64,000 nucleotides of DNA from Pseudomonas fluorescens. GTDB lineage: Bacteria; Pseudomonadota; Gammaproteobacteria; Pseudomonadales; Pseudomonadaceae. The notes under the pieces were generated by a model. That model did not search any database. It was not told the origin of the DNA and saw only the letters and a list, made by a program, of their open reading frames with translations. The position numbers and the translations under genes were made by a program. The stretch lies in NCBI RefSeq assembly GCF_900215245.1, contig NZ_LT907842.1:5146001-5210000 (forward strand), read 5' to 3'. Below are positions 17,478 through 25,591 of the stretch, one piece after another (the first letter of the stretch is position 1; each line of letters opens with the position of its first letter).

Positions 17478-17670
17478 GGGCATTTCCTGTCGGGTAAAGA
17501 GAGTGTTCATCATCGCTCAAGCCCGGCGCAGGATCTGTTGAAAGGAAGGGGCAAAACAGTCGATCCGAATTTCTCACGGGGCAAGTTCGGCTTAGTTGGT
17601 TTCGTACACGTCGTAACCTGAACACCATCGCAACCACCTTCCGGTTGCCGGACTCACGATGGGAAATGCC

Positions 17671-18963
17671 ATGAATAGCAAAGTCGACGAAACCCCTCAT
17701 TTGCTCCGCCAGCGCGATCAATTCGTGCCTCGTGGGCTGGTCACTGCTCACCCCTTGGTGATCGATCACGCCCAAGGTGCCGAGTTGTGGGATGTGGACG
17801 GCAAGCGCTACCTGGATTTCGTCGGCGGCATCGGCGTGCTGAACATCGGCCACAACCACCCGAAAGTGGTCGCGGCAGTGCAGGCGCAACTGCAGAAAGT
17901 CTCCCACGCCTGTTTCCAGGTGGTCGCCTACACACCTTATCTGGACCTGGCCCAGCGCCTGTGCGAAATGATCGGTGGCAAGGAGGCCTATAAAGCGGCG
18001 TTTTTCACTTCTGGGGCCGAGGCCGTGGAAAACGCAGTGAAGATTGCGCGTGCCCACACCAACCGTTCGGCTGTGATTGCCTTTCGTGGCGGTTTCCATG
18101 GGCGCACCTTGCTCGGTACGACGCTGACGGGGATGAGCCAGCCGTACAAACAGAATTTCGGGCCGTTCGCACCGGAGGTGTTCCATACACCCTATCCGAA
18201 TGCCTATCGCGGCGTTACCAGTGACATGGCCCTCGCGGCACTCGACGAGTTGCTCGCCACCCAGGTGGCACCAGAGCGGGTCGCGGCGATCATTATTGAA
18301 CCGGTGCAGGGCGACGGTGGTTTCCTGTCGGCGCCGGTGGCGTTCCTCAAAGGGCTGCGCGCGTTGACCGAAAAACACGGCATTGTGCTGATCCTCGATG
18401 AAATCCAGACTGGTTTCGGCCGCACGGGCAAGTGGTTCGGCTTCCAGCATGCTGGCATCCAGCCCGACCTGGTGACTGTGGCCAAGAGCCTGGCCGGCGG
18501 CTTGCCGTTGTCGGGTGTGGTCGGCAAGGCCGCGATCATGGACGCGCCGTTGCCCGGTGGCCTGGGCGGTACCTATGGCGGTAACGCCTTGTCTTGTGCG
18601 GCGGCTCTGGCGGTGATCGATGCCTTCGAGGAAGAACACTTGCTGGCGCGCGCTGAAACGCTGGGCGAGCGTTTGCGTCAGGGTTTGCTGAGCTTGCGCA
18701 GCCGTCATCCGCAAATCGGTGACGTGCGTGGCACCGGGTTCATGCTGGCCATCGAGCTGATCAAGAACGACGAGGCGCGCACACCAGACGCTGACCTCAA
18801 TCAGCGGCTGATTGATGAAGCGCGCAAAGGTGGTTTGCTGGTGATCAAGTGCGGCGTGTACCGCAACGTATTGCGCTTCCTGGCGCCCCTGGTCACCACC
18901 GAGGCTCAGGTCGACGAAGCCTTGCAGATTCTTCAGGGCGCTTTGGCACGGGTCTTGAACTGA
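17671..18963 (+). CDS. gabT: 4-aminobutyrate aminotransferase
   Basis: A 430-residue class III PLP aminotransferase. It begins the fold at DVDGKRYLDFVGGIGVLNIGHNHP, has the cofactor-binding FFTSGAEAVENAVKIAR and the GGFHGRT segment, and the PLP lysine lies in VAKSLAGGLPLSG after LILDEIQTGFGRTGKWF. GabT transfers the amino group of GABA to 2-oxoglutarate, giving succinate semialdehyde, the substrate of the nearby dehydrogenase. An ATG four codons upstream exists, but the GGA before 17671 supports the shorter start. Confidence 0.88.
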   Translation: MNSKVDETPHLLRQRDQFVPRGLVTAHPLVIDHAQGAELWDVDGKRYLDFVGGIGVLNIGHNHPKVVAAVQAQLQKVSHACFQVVAYTPYLDLAQRLCEMIGGKEAYKAAFFTSGAEAVENAVKIARAHTNRSAVIAFRGGFHGRTLLGTTLTGMSQPYKQNFGPFAPEVFHTPYPNAYRGVTSDMALAALDELLATQVAPERVAAIIIEPVQGDGGFLSAPVAFLKGLRALTEKHGIVLILDEIQTGFGRTGKWFGFQHAGIQPDLVTVAKSLAGGLPLSGVVGKAAIMDAPLPGGLGGTYGGNALSCAAALAVIDAFEEEHLLARAETLGERLRQGLLSLRSRHPQIGDVRGTGFMLAIELIKNDEARTPDADLNQRLIDEARKGGLLVIKCGVYRNVLRFLAPLVTTEAQVDEALQILQGALARVLN

Positions 18964-19031
18964 GCCAGTACCCGCGCGAGCCGTTATGGAGCACGAGTGA
19001 ATAAAATGCATCATTGGAGGCTTGACCCACC

Positions 19032-19676
19032 ATGGGGCTGACAACGTATCGAGCGTTGCTGATTGATTGCGACGAAGTGCTGGTGGACCGGGATTCGGGC
19101 GTCTGGACGGCCTTGCAGCCGTTGCTCGACAGCCGTGGCGGCCAGCCGCAAAAAGAACAGGTGTTGGCCGAATACAATACGGTGGTGGCGGCGCTCTACC
19201 CACGCTTTGCTGAGCTAGGCTTCAGTGGTGTGCTGTGCTTTGCCCATCGCCAACTTGCGGCGGGCTGGGGCTTGCAGGCCAGTTGGGAGGAGGGCATGAG
19301 TTTTGCGCGTTCAGCCGGCAACTGGTCACTTTTCGAGGACGCGCCAGGCGCTATGCTGTACCTGCGCAAGTTCTACCGGTTGCTGGTACGCGGCGACCGC
19401 GATGCGGAAGATCGCGCCCTGTTATGTGAGCGCCTGGGAATCGCGCTGGAGGATTTCATCTCCCTGGCCGAAGACCCTGAATGGCTTAATCACCCAGCGC
19501 TGCAAGCAGAGCCTGTGCTGCATGTGACGCGAGCGTCTGTCGGCGCAGTCGGGGGGGCGGACCGCTGTTTGATTGGCCGTCAGCGTGCCAGACAGCCCAC
19601 GCCGTGTGCGGCGGATTACTGCATCAACAGCATGGCGGATCTGGTGGCTCAGCATCAGCTGTCTTTACGGCGCTGA
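19032..19676 (+). CDS. HAD-superfamily hydrolase-like protein
   Basis: A 214-residue protein beginning MGLTTYRALLIDCDEVLVDRD, where DCDEV is a HAD motif I with both catalytic aspartates. The middle reads WEEGMSFARSAGNWSLFEDAPGAMLYLRKF, typical of the cap region. A Lys and an acidic motif follow (AEDPEWLNHPALQAEP), but the C-terminal third is divergent. Function is unknown. GGAGG lies 11 bases before the start, 68 bp after gabT, so it may belong to the same transcript. An Lrp-type regulator follows. Confidence 0.65.
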   Translation: MGLTTYRALLIDCDEVLVDRDSGVWTALQPLLDSRGGQPQKEQVLAEYNTVVAALYPRFAELGFSGVLCFAHRQLAAGWGLQASWEEGMSFARSAGNWSLFEDAPGAMLYLRKFYRLLVRGDRDAEDRALLCERLGIALEDFISLAEDPEWLNHPALQAEPVLHVTRASVGAVGGADRCLIGRQRARQPTPCAADYCINSMADLVAQHQLSLRR

Positions 19677-19721
19677 TTTTGCTAGAAGATTGTCTTACAA
19701 ATGGCAGTCAAGAGGTACGCA

Positions 19722-20210
19722 ATGGAAGGACTAGTGAAACTGGACCGGATTGACATCAGCATTCTGGTCGAGCTGCAAAAGGACGGCCGGATGACCAACG
19801 TCAGCCTCGCCGATGCCGTTGGCTTATCGGCCAGTCCCTGCCTTCAACGCGTCAAGCGGCTGGAGTCGGCCGGGTATATTTCCAGCTACAAGGCACACTT
19901 GAACCTGGCAAAGATTACCGATTCGGTCACGGTATTTACCGAGATCACCCTCAGCGATCACAAGCGGGAAGACTTCGCCAAGTTCGAGTCCAACATTCGT
20001 CTGGTGGATGAAGTGCTCGAATGCCATTTGATCAGCGGTGGCTACGATTACCTGGTGCGCTTCATGACGCGCAGCATTCAGCATTATCAGGAAGTGGTCG
20101 AAAGCCTGCTGGACAAGAACATCGGCATTTCCAAGTACTTCAGCTACATCGTCATCAAGTCGCCCGTGCTTAAAGACGGCGTCCCTCTGCGCAAACTGCT
20201 GCGGCACTGA
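19722..20210 (+). CDS. Lrp/AsnC-family transcriptional regulator
   Basis: A 162-residue regulator. The N-terminal winged HTH reads LDRIDISILVELQKDGRMTNVSLADAVGLSASPCLQRVKRLESAG, and the C-terminal RAM ligand domain has ECHLISGGYDYLVRF. AGAGG six bases upstream supports the start at 19722 rather than an ATG seven codons earlier. Regulators of this type sense amino acids and often control adjacent amino-acid catabolic genes; gabT and the large operon upstream are plausible targets. Confidence 0.88.
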   Translation: MEGLVKLDRIDISILVELQKDGRMTNVSLADAVGLSASPCLQRVKRLESAGYISSYKAHLNLAKITDSVTVFTEITLSDHKREDFAKFESNIRLVDEVLECHLISGGYDYLVRFMTRSIQHYQEVVESLLDKNIGISKYFSYIVIKSPVLKDGVPLRKLLRH

Positions 20211-20429
20211 GACACACCCACCGCATAACGCACCCGGAGCTGCCTGCAAAGAGGCCGTCCGGGTGGTCTTGTCTCGGCAATACCTTGGTGTTGCACGCTC
20301 ATGCATGGGCGCCGCTAAACGCCTCGTTTCGACGAGAGGCTCGGTTTAGAAACGCCCTATTTCGAGCACCCGCAGTCAGCTCATGGGTACGCGCGTCAAT
20401 GGGTTGTGACAACTGCGGATCCGCATTGA
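20211..20429. terminator. Convergent intergenic region with possible hairpins
   Basis: This 219 bp gap lies between the Lrp gene and the end of nrdB. It contains CTCGT/ACGAG arms around a TTCG tetraloop (20323-20336) and a 12 bp palindrome, TGCGGATCCGCA (20414-20425). Neither is followed by a clear T tract. A terminator for one or both genes is expected here, but I cannot single one out. Confidence 0.35.
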
Positions 20430-21680
20430 TCAGTCCCAGCTTAATGCACCGCCGGTCTGGTACTCAATCACACGGGTCTCAAAGAAATTCTTCTCTTTCT
20501 TCAAGTCCATAATCTCGCTCATCCACGGGAACGGGTTAGTCGTGCCTGGGTACTCTTCCTTCAACCCAATCTGCGACAGGCGACGATTCGCGATGAACTT
20601 CAAATAGTCCTCCATCATCGCCGCATTCATACCCAACACGCCGCGCGGCATGGTGTCGCGTGCGTACTCGATCTCCAGCTGCGTCCCTTGCAGGATCATC
20701 TGGGTCGCTTCTTCCTTCATCTCGGCATCCCACAAGTGTGGGTTTTCGATTTTGATCTGGTTGATCACGTCGATACCGAAGTTCAGGTGCATCGACTCGT
20801 CGCGCAGGATGTACTGGAACTGCTCGGCGACACCGGTCATTTTGTTGCGGCGGCCCATGGACAGGATCTGGGTGAAGCCGCAGTAGAAGAAAATGCCTTC
20901 GAGGACGCAGTAGTAGGCGACCAGGTTGCGCAGCAGTTCTTTGTCGGTTTCGACGGTGCCGGTTTCGAACTTCGGATCGGAGATCGAACGGGTGTACTTC
21001 AGGCCCCACGCGGCTTTTTTAGCCACCGATGGGATCTCGTGGTACATGTTGAAGATCTCGCCTTCATCCATGGCCAGCGATTCGATGCAGTACTGGTAGG
21101 CGTGGGTGTGGATCGCTTCTTCGAAGGCCTGGCGCAGGATGTACTGGCGGCACTCCGGGTTGGTGATCAGGCGGTACACGGCCAGCACCAGGTTGTTCGC
21201 GACCAGGGAGTCGGCGGTGGAGAAGAAGCCGAGGTTGCGCATGACGATGCGGCGTTCGTCGTCGGTGAGGCCTTCGGGGTTTTTCCACAGCGCGATGTCG
21301 GCGGTCATGTTGACCTCTTGCGGCATCCAGTGGTTGGCGCACCCGTCGAGGTACTTCTGCCAGGCCCAGTCGTACTTGAAGGGCACGAGTTGGTTGAGGT
21401 CGGCGCGGCAGTTGATCATGCGCTTTTCGTCAACGGCGACGCGGGCGGCGGAGCCTTCGAGCTCAGCGAGGCCTTCGGCGACGTCGAGTTTGTCCAGGGC
21501 GGCCTTGGCGCGCACGATGGCGGCGGAGTCGTTGGCTGTCACGTTGCGCGCTTCCAGGGCGGCAGCGGCGCCGGCACCGTCGAGACGGTCCATGTTCGCT
21601 TCGCTGGCATGGCCGGCGTTGGCGCCTTTGATCACCGCTGCACCGGTGTCTTCGTTGTCGACTTCGTCCCAACTCAGCAT
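20430..21680 (-). CDS. nrdB: Ribonucleoside-diphosphate reductase class Ia, beta subunit
   Basis: A 416-residue radical subunit that pairs with NrdA to make deoxyribonucleotides under aerobic conditions. It has the di-iron ligand motifs [12 protein letters not shown] (Glu, His and the likely radical Tyr) and [12 protein letters not shown]. The first 80 residues form the extended N-terminus seen in pseudomonad NrdB. GGAAGGAG precedes the start at 21680. nrdA is not adjacent: the gene upstream is the divergent fae homologue. Regulation by NrdR is supported by two boxes at 21800-21845. Confidence 0.95.
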   Translation of the reverse strand: MLSWDEVDNEDTGAAVIKGANAGHASEANMDRLDGAGAAAALEARNVTANDSAAIVRAKAALDKLDVAEGLAELEGSAARVAVDEKRMINCRADLNQLVPFKYDWAWQKYLDGCANHWMPQEVNMTADIALWKNPEGLTDDERRIVMRNLGFFSTADSLVANNLVLAVYRLITNPECRQYILRQAFEEAIHTHAYQYCIESLAMDEGEIFNMYHEIPSVAKKAAWGLKYTRSISDPKFETGTVETDKELLRNLVAYYCVLEGIFFYCGFTQILSMGRRNKMTGVAEQFQYILRDESMHLNFGIDVINQIKIENPHLWDAEMKEEATQMILQGTQLEIEYARDTMPRGVLGMNAAMMEDYLKFIANRRLSQIGLKEEYPGTTNPFPWMSEIMDLKKEKNFFETRVIEYQTGGALSWD

Positions 21681-21799
21681 TGAAATACTCCTTCCTGGTC
21701 TGTTCTGACGGCGTTTGAGGCCGTCCAAAAATAGGCGATTTGCAGGCTACTCGGCATTGAAATACTGCGCGTAGTGTGGTCGGTAATTACCGATGCTGC

Positions 21800-21813
21800 A
21801 CACTATGTAGTGG
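21800..21813. promoter_or_regulatory. NrdR box 1
   Basis: ACACTATGTAGTGG matches the NrdR-box consensus core (acaCwAtATaTwGtgt). NrdR is the ATP/dATP-sensing repressor of ribonucleotide reductase genes. The box lies about 120 bp upstream of the nrdB start codon. Confidence 0.75.
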
Positions 21814-21831
21814 TCTGTTCTGTTTGTGGGC

Positions 21832-21845
21832 ACACTATATGGTGT
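21832..21845. promoter_or_regulatory. NrdR box 2
   Basis: ACACTATATGGTGT is a near-perfect NrdR-box palindrome. Its centre is 32 bp (about three helical turns) from the centre of box 1. That is the same-face spacing known for functional NrdR box pairs. Confidence 0.8.
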
Positions 21846-22003
21846 GTGATACAGCAGGTCAACGGCGCAAACGGGCATCGATCGTCGCAGGGGCCATGAG
21901 CAAAACTCACAGCCCTATGACTTTTAATGGTTACGGCCGCCTCAACGGCCAGTGCTAAAACTCGCCAACAAGCTCCCCATAACAACAACGAGCGTTTGCG
22001 AAA

Positions 22004-22516
22004 ATGAAAGCACTTGATCTGTACATCGGCGAAGGCTTCGAAGGCCCAGGCGTCAATGCTGCCCACATCAATATCCTGATCGGCCCACGCAATGGTCCTG
22101 CCGGCCAAGCGTTTGCCAACAGCCTCGCCTCTCCAAGCCAGGGCCATTGCCCGTTCATGGTGATTGCCCAGCCGAACATCCCGGTCAAACCCATGACTCT
22201 CTACGTCAACAAGGCCGCCATCGACAGTGACCTGCACGGTAATGCCACCTGGGGCGCGTCCCAGGCCGGGATCGCCAAGGCGGTGCTCGAAGCCTTGCTC
22301 GACGGTACGTTGCCGCCGGAAGCCGAAGACGAGTGGGCCATCGTTACCGCCAACTGGGTCAACCCGGCCTGCGATGACCTGGACGCCGTCTACCTGAATA
22401 ACTACAACGCCTGCCGCACCGCGATCCGTGCCGCCTTGACCGGCACACCGTACACCGCGCAGTTGGCCGACGTGGTCAACCACATCAGCAACCCTTTCTA
22501 CACGCCCAAGGCCTGA
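22004..22516 (+). CDS. fae: Formaldehyde-activating enzyme (Fae) homologue
   Basis: A 170-residue protein that keeps the Fae core AAHINILIGPRNGPAGQAFANSL, including the His after AA that is the catalytic histidine in methylotroph Fae, and FMVIAQPNIPVKPMTLYVNKA. Fae condenses formaldehyde with tetrahydromethanopterin in methylotrophs. No methanopterin genes are seen here, so the pseudomonad protein may act with another carrier or aldehyde, or scavenge formaldehyde. It heads a three-gene run with an aldo/keto reductase (10 bp gap) and an aldehyde dehydrogenase. Confidence 0.85.
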   Translation: MKALDLYIGEGFEGPGVNAAHINILIGPRNGPAGQAFANSLASPSQGHCPFMVIAQPNIPVKPMTLYVNKAAIDSDLHGNATWGASQAGIAKAVLEALLDGTLPPEAEDEWAIVTANWVNPACDDLDAVYLNNYNACRTAIRAALTGTPYTAQLADVVNHISNPFYTPKA

Positions 22517-22526
22517 GGAGACTGCC

Positions 22527-23561
22527 ATGCACTACATCCGTTTGGGCAACTCCGGCCTGCAAGTCTCGCGCCTGTGCCTGGGCACCATGAACATGGGCAC
22601 CCCGGATTGGAAACCGTGGATCTTTGATGAGAAGCAAAGCGAGCCGATCGTCGCGCATGCTCTGGACAACGGCGTCAACTTCATCGACCTGGCTGACTTT
22701 TATTCGGCGGGCGTCGGTGAAGAAGTGGTTGGGCGCATCCTCAAGCGCGTGGCACGGCGTGAAGACATTGTGGTCACCACCAAAGTCGGTTACGGCACCC
22801 GCCATGGCATCAACGCCAGCGGCCACTCGCGCAAGCACATCCTGGACAGCATCGACGCGTCCCTCAGCCGGCTGGGCATGGATTACGTCGACGTGTTCAT
22901 GTTGCATTACTTCGATGTGAACACGCCGGTCGAAGAAACCATGGCTGCGATGAACGACATTGTGCGTGCCGGCAAGGCGCGTTATATCGGCGTATCGACC
23001 ATGCTCACCGGCCAGTTGGCCAAGATCCTCATGGCCTGCGAGCGCAATGGCTGGGTCAAGCCGATCAATATGCAGCTGCAATTGAACTGCGCCTACCGTG
23101 AAGAAGAGCGCGAGATGATCCCGTTCTGCCGCGACCAGGGCCTGGGTGTCTCGGTGTTCAGCCCGCTGGCCCGTGGCTTGCTCACCGGCGAAGTGCAGTC
23201 GACCCGCAACCAGACCGACTTCTTCACCCAGCAGATGTACAGCGACCAGGCGTCGTTCGACATTGCCCATTCGGTGCAACGCGTGGCACGCGCCCGCGGT
23301 GTATCGAATGCGCAGATCGCCCAGGCCTGGGTCGCCAATCATCCCGGTGTCGATGTGATGCTGGTAGGCGCCGACACCACCGCGCAATTTGACAGCGCAC
23401 TCGCGGCCCTCGACACCCAGCTGGATGCCGAAGAGTTGCACGAACTGGAACGCAACTACACCCCGTGCGATGTGATCAACGACTACACCGCCGGCAAGCG
23501 CATCCTGCGCGAGGCCCGCCCAGGCCTGGACCGTTTCAACCTGATTGAGGCCGTGGCATGA
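22527..23561 (+). CDS. Aldo/keto reductase
   Basis: A 344-residue (alpha/beta)8 NADPH-dependent reductase. It starts with the AKR signature LGNSGLQVSRLCLGTMNMG. The catalytic tetrad includes Asp in FIDLADFYSAG with its Tyr, Lys in VVTTKVGYG and His in VFMLHYFD. The C-terminal cofactor segment is VFSPLARGLLTGEV. It probably reduces an aldehyde or ketone. It overlaps the aldehyde dehydrogenase gene by 4 bp and follows fae, so the three enzymes probably share an aldehyde substrate or detoxification role. Confidence 0.88.
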   Translation: MHYIRLGNSGLQVSRLCLGTMNMGTPDWKPWIFDEKQSEPIVAHALDNGVNFIDLADFYSAGVGEEVVGRILKRVARREDIVVTTKVGYGTRHGINASGHSRKHILDSIDASLSRLGMDYVDVFMLHYFDVNTPVEETMAAMNDIVRAGKARYIGVSTMLTGQLAKILMACERNGWVKPINMQLQLNCAYREEEREMIPFCRDQGLGVSVFSPLARGLLTGEVQSTRNQTDFFTQQMYSDQASFDIAHSVQRVARARGVSNAQIAQAWVANHPGVDVMLVGADTTAQFDSALAALDTQLDAEELHELERNYTPCDVINDYTAGKRILREARPGLDRFNLIEAVA

Positions 23562-24991
23562 ACCCGCTGATCCGTACTGGCAACTACATAGATGGCCAAT
23601 GGTCCAGCGGTGGACCGACCTACCCGGTGCTCAACCCGGCCAATGGCGCCTTGATTGCAGACGTCCAGCGCGCCGGCGCGCAAGCCACCGACCTGGCCAT
23701 CCATGCCGCCAACCGGGCTTTGCCGGCCTGGCGCAAGCTCACCGCCAAGGAGCGCAGCCAGCGCCTCAAGCGCTGGAGCGACCTGATGCTCAGCCACCAG
23801 AAGGACCTGGCCCAACTGCTGAGCCTGGAACAGGGCAAACCCTTGGCCGAAGCGATGGGCGAAGTGGTCTATGCCGCGAGTTTTCTGGAGTGGTTCGGCG
23901 AAGAAGCCAAGCGCGCCTATGGCGACGTGATCCCGAGCCACAAAGCGGATGCACGCATCATCGTGACCAAGGAAGCGATTGGTGTGGTGGCGGCCATCAC
24001 CCCGTGGAACTTCCCGCTGGCAATGGTCACCCGCAAAGTCGGTCCGGCGCTCGCGGCCGGTTGCACCATGATCCTTAAACCCTCGGAAGAAACCCCGCTG
24101 TCGGCATTTGCCCTCGCGGTGCTGGCTGAGCAGGCGGGCATTCCGGCGGGTGTGTTCAACATCGTCTCCGGTGACGCCGTGGCCATTGGCGGTGCCCTGC
24201 AAGCCTCCAGTGTGGTGCGCAAACTGTCATTCACCGGCTCCACCCGCACCGGCAAGCTGCTGATGCGCCAGGCCGCCGACACGTTGAAAAAAGTCTCGCT
24301 GGAACTGGGCGGCAACGCGCCATTCATTGTGTTCGACGATGCCGACCTGGAGGCCGCCGTCAAAGGTGCCATGGCGTCCAAGTTCCGCAACACCGGGCAG
24401 ACCTGTGTGTGCGTCAACCGCTTCTTTATCCAGGACGGGGTGTACGAGGCCTTCACCGGCAAACTGGCAGAGGCGGTCAGCGCGATGCGCGTGGGCAGCG
24501 CGTTGGACGGCGAAACCGAACAAGGCCCGCTGATCAACGCGGCGGCACTGGCCAAGGTTGAAGCCCATGTCGGCGATGCGCTGGAGAAGGGCGCCAAACT
24601 GCTGTGCGGTGGTCGCCGCCATGCGTTGGGCGGCACTTTCTTCGAACCCACTGTCCTCACTGAAGCCCATGGCGATATGTTGATCGCCCAGGAAGAAACC
24701 TTTGGCCCGGTGGCGGCGTGCTTCCGTTTCAAGGATGAGGCCGAGGTGCTGCAGCGCGCCAATGACACGCCGTTTGGGTTGTCTGCGTACTTCTACAGTC
24801 GTGATATCGGCCGGGTGTGGCGCATGGCTGAGGGCCTGGAGGCCGGCATGGTGGGTATCAACGAAGGGATTATCTCTACTGAAGTCGCGCCGTTTGGCGG
24901 TATCAAGGAGTCCGGGCTGGGTCGTGAAGGTTCCAGGTATGGGCTGGATGATTATCTGGAGATCAAATACTTGTTGATGGGGGGCTTGTAA
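23558..24991 (+). CDS. NAD(P)-dependent aldehyde dehydrogenase, succinate-semialdehyde-like
   Basis: A 477-residue dehydrogenase with PWNFPLAMVTRKVGPALAAG, the FTGSTRTGK glycine motif, catalytic Glu in LELGGNAPFIVFDDADL and nucleophile Cys in TGQTCVCVNRFF. It is closely related in pattern to the enzyme at 13945 (both GabD-like). Coupled to the aldo/keto reductase by a 4 bp overlap, it would oxidise an aldehyde to an acid. The product and physiological aldehyde are unknown. Confidence 0.88.
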   Translation: MNPLIRTGNYIDGQWSSGGPTYPVLNPANGALIADVQRAGAQATDLAIHAANRALPAWRKLTAKERSQRLKRWSDLMLSHQKDLAQLLSLEQGKPLAEAMGEVVYAASFLEWFGEEAKRAYGDVIPSHKADARIIVTKEAIGVVAAITPWNFPLAMVTRKVGPALAAGCTMILKPSEETPLSAFALAVLAEQAGIPAGVFNIVSGDAVAIGGALQASSVVRKLSFTGSTRTGKLLMRQAADTLKKVSLELGGNAPFIVFDDADLEAAVKGAMASKFRNTGQTCVCVNRFFIQDGVYEAFTGKLAEAVSAMRVGSALDGETEQGPLINAAALAKVEAHVGDALEKGAKLLCGGRRHALGGTFFEPTVLTEAHGDMLIAQEETFGPVAACFRFKDEAEVLQRANDTPFGLSAYFYSRDIGRVWRMAEGLEAGMVGINEGIISTEVAPFGGIKESGLGREGSRYGLDDYLEIKYLLMGGL

Positions 24992-25034
24992 GACAACGTC
25001 GCTCTAAGATGGGCGCTGGCTTGGCTGCGATAGC

Positions 25035-25064
25035 GGGGTGTTGGGGGTGTCGGGGGTGTTGGGG
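25035..25064 (+). other. Potential G-quadruplex motif
   Basis: Four G-runs of 4, 5, 5 and 4 bases are separated by the four-base loops TGTT, TGTC and TGTT. This fits the strict G4 pattern. It lies 44 bp after the aldehyde dehydrogenase stop and just before long repeat copy A, on the coding strand of the upstream operon. Confidence 0.6.
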
Positions 25065-25072
25065 TGTTGGTG

Positions 25073-25407
25073 TGCATATCCGTTGCTGCGGTAACGGCGG
25101 CTTAGGGTTCCGCCCTTACGGCGGGTCACTTTTTTACAAACGCCTAAAAAAGTAACCAAAAAACGCTTTGCCCCACCACTCGGTGCCTCGCCTGGGCTCG
25201 GCATGCCCGCACTCCGGCTTGAATCCGTGGGCCGCCGCAATGGGCCATCCCTGGCCCAGTGCGGCTAACCCGGCGTCCTGCCGGGTTACCCACGGATTCA
25301 AGCCTGCGTTCGGCCATCGTGGTTAACGGGGCCTGTCAGATCAAGATCAACAGCAGATCAAAAGCAGAGCACGGCGGCCTGAAAGCCGACCTGAGTGGTA
25401 GAAGCAA
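25073..25407 (+). repeat. Long structured repeat, copy A
   Basis: About 335 bases align without gaps to 51833-52167, with roughly a dozen differences. Inside it lies a stem with arms GCTTGAATCCGTGGG and CCCACGGATTCAAGC that encloses two smaller hairpins: TGGGCCATCCCTGGCCCA, and AACCCGGC paired with GCCGGGTT. A separate hairpin-like pair CACTTTTTTA / TAAAAAAGTAA lies upstream. Repeats of this general type occur at many sites in fluorescens-group genomes; no transposase is present. The small open frame MRLTRRPAGLPTDSS within it is not a credible gene. Confidence 0.8.
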
Positions 25408-25591
25408 CAGCCAGGGCAAGGTCCGGATCAAGAGCTGCTTTTTTGTGGGAGCTGGCTTGTCGGACCGCCGAACCGCTGCGATGCAGACACCTCGGGTACA
25501 TCAGGCATAAGCAGTAGATGCCATTGCAGGCAGGCCAGCTTCCATGGAGCCCGTAGCCGCCATTACCCAAACAATGGCTATGTAGTCGCTC
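25408..25591. repeat. REP-variant segment between repeat A and the LysR gene
   Basis: This stretch has GTGGGAGCTGGCTTG near 25446-25460 and an imperfect inverted partner GGCAGGCCAGCTTCCA near 25531-25546. Both resemble the second REP class seen at 51745 and 53272. No gene is seen. Confidence 0.5.

Larger units (their letters stand above)
21681..22003. promoter_or_regulatory. Divergent nrdB / fae promoter region
   Basis: The 323 bp region separates leftward nrdB from rightward fae and holds no convincing gene. Its main feature is the tandem NrdR box pair described separately. nrdB promoter elements must lie leftward of or over the boxes. No strong ribosome site precedes fae (only CGAG about ten bases upstream). 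Confidence 0.6.

Noticed and set aside
18945..18960. TGGCACGGGTCTTGAA as a sigma-54 promoter
   Set aside because: The -12 element reads TTGAA instead of TTGC, and the site is inside the end of gabT.
25259..25510. Small frame beginning MRLTRRPAGLPTDSS, also found at 52019-52306
   Set aside because: Both frames lie inside the long structured repeat and diverge as soon as the repeat ends; this is repeat DNA, not a gene family.
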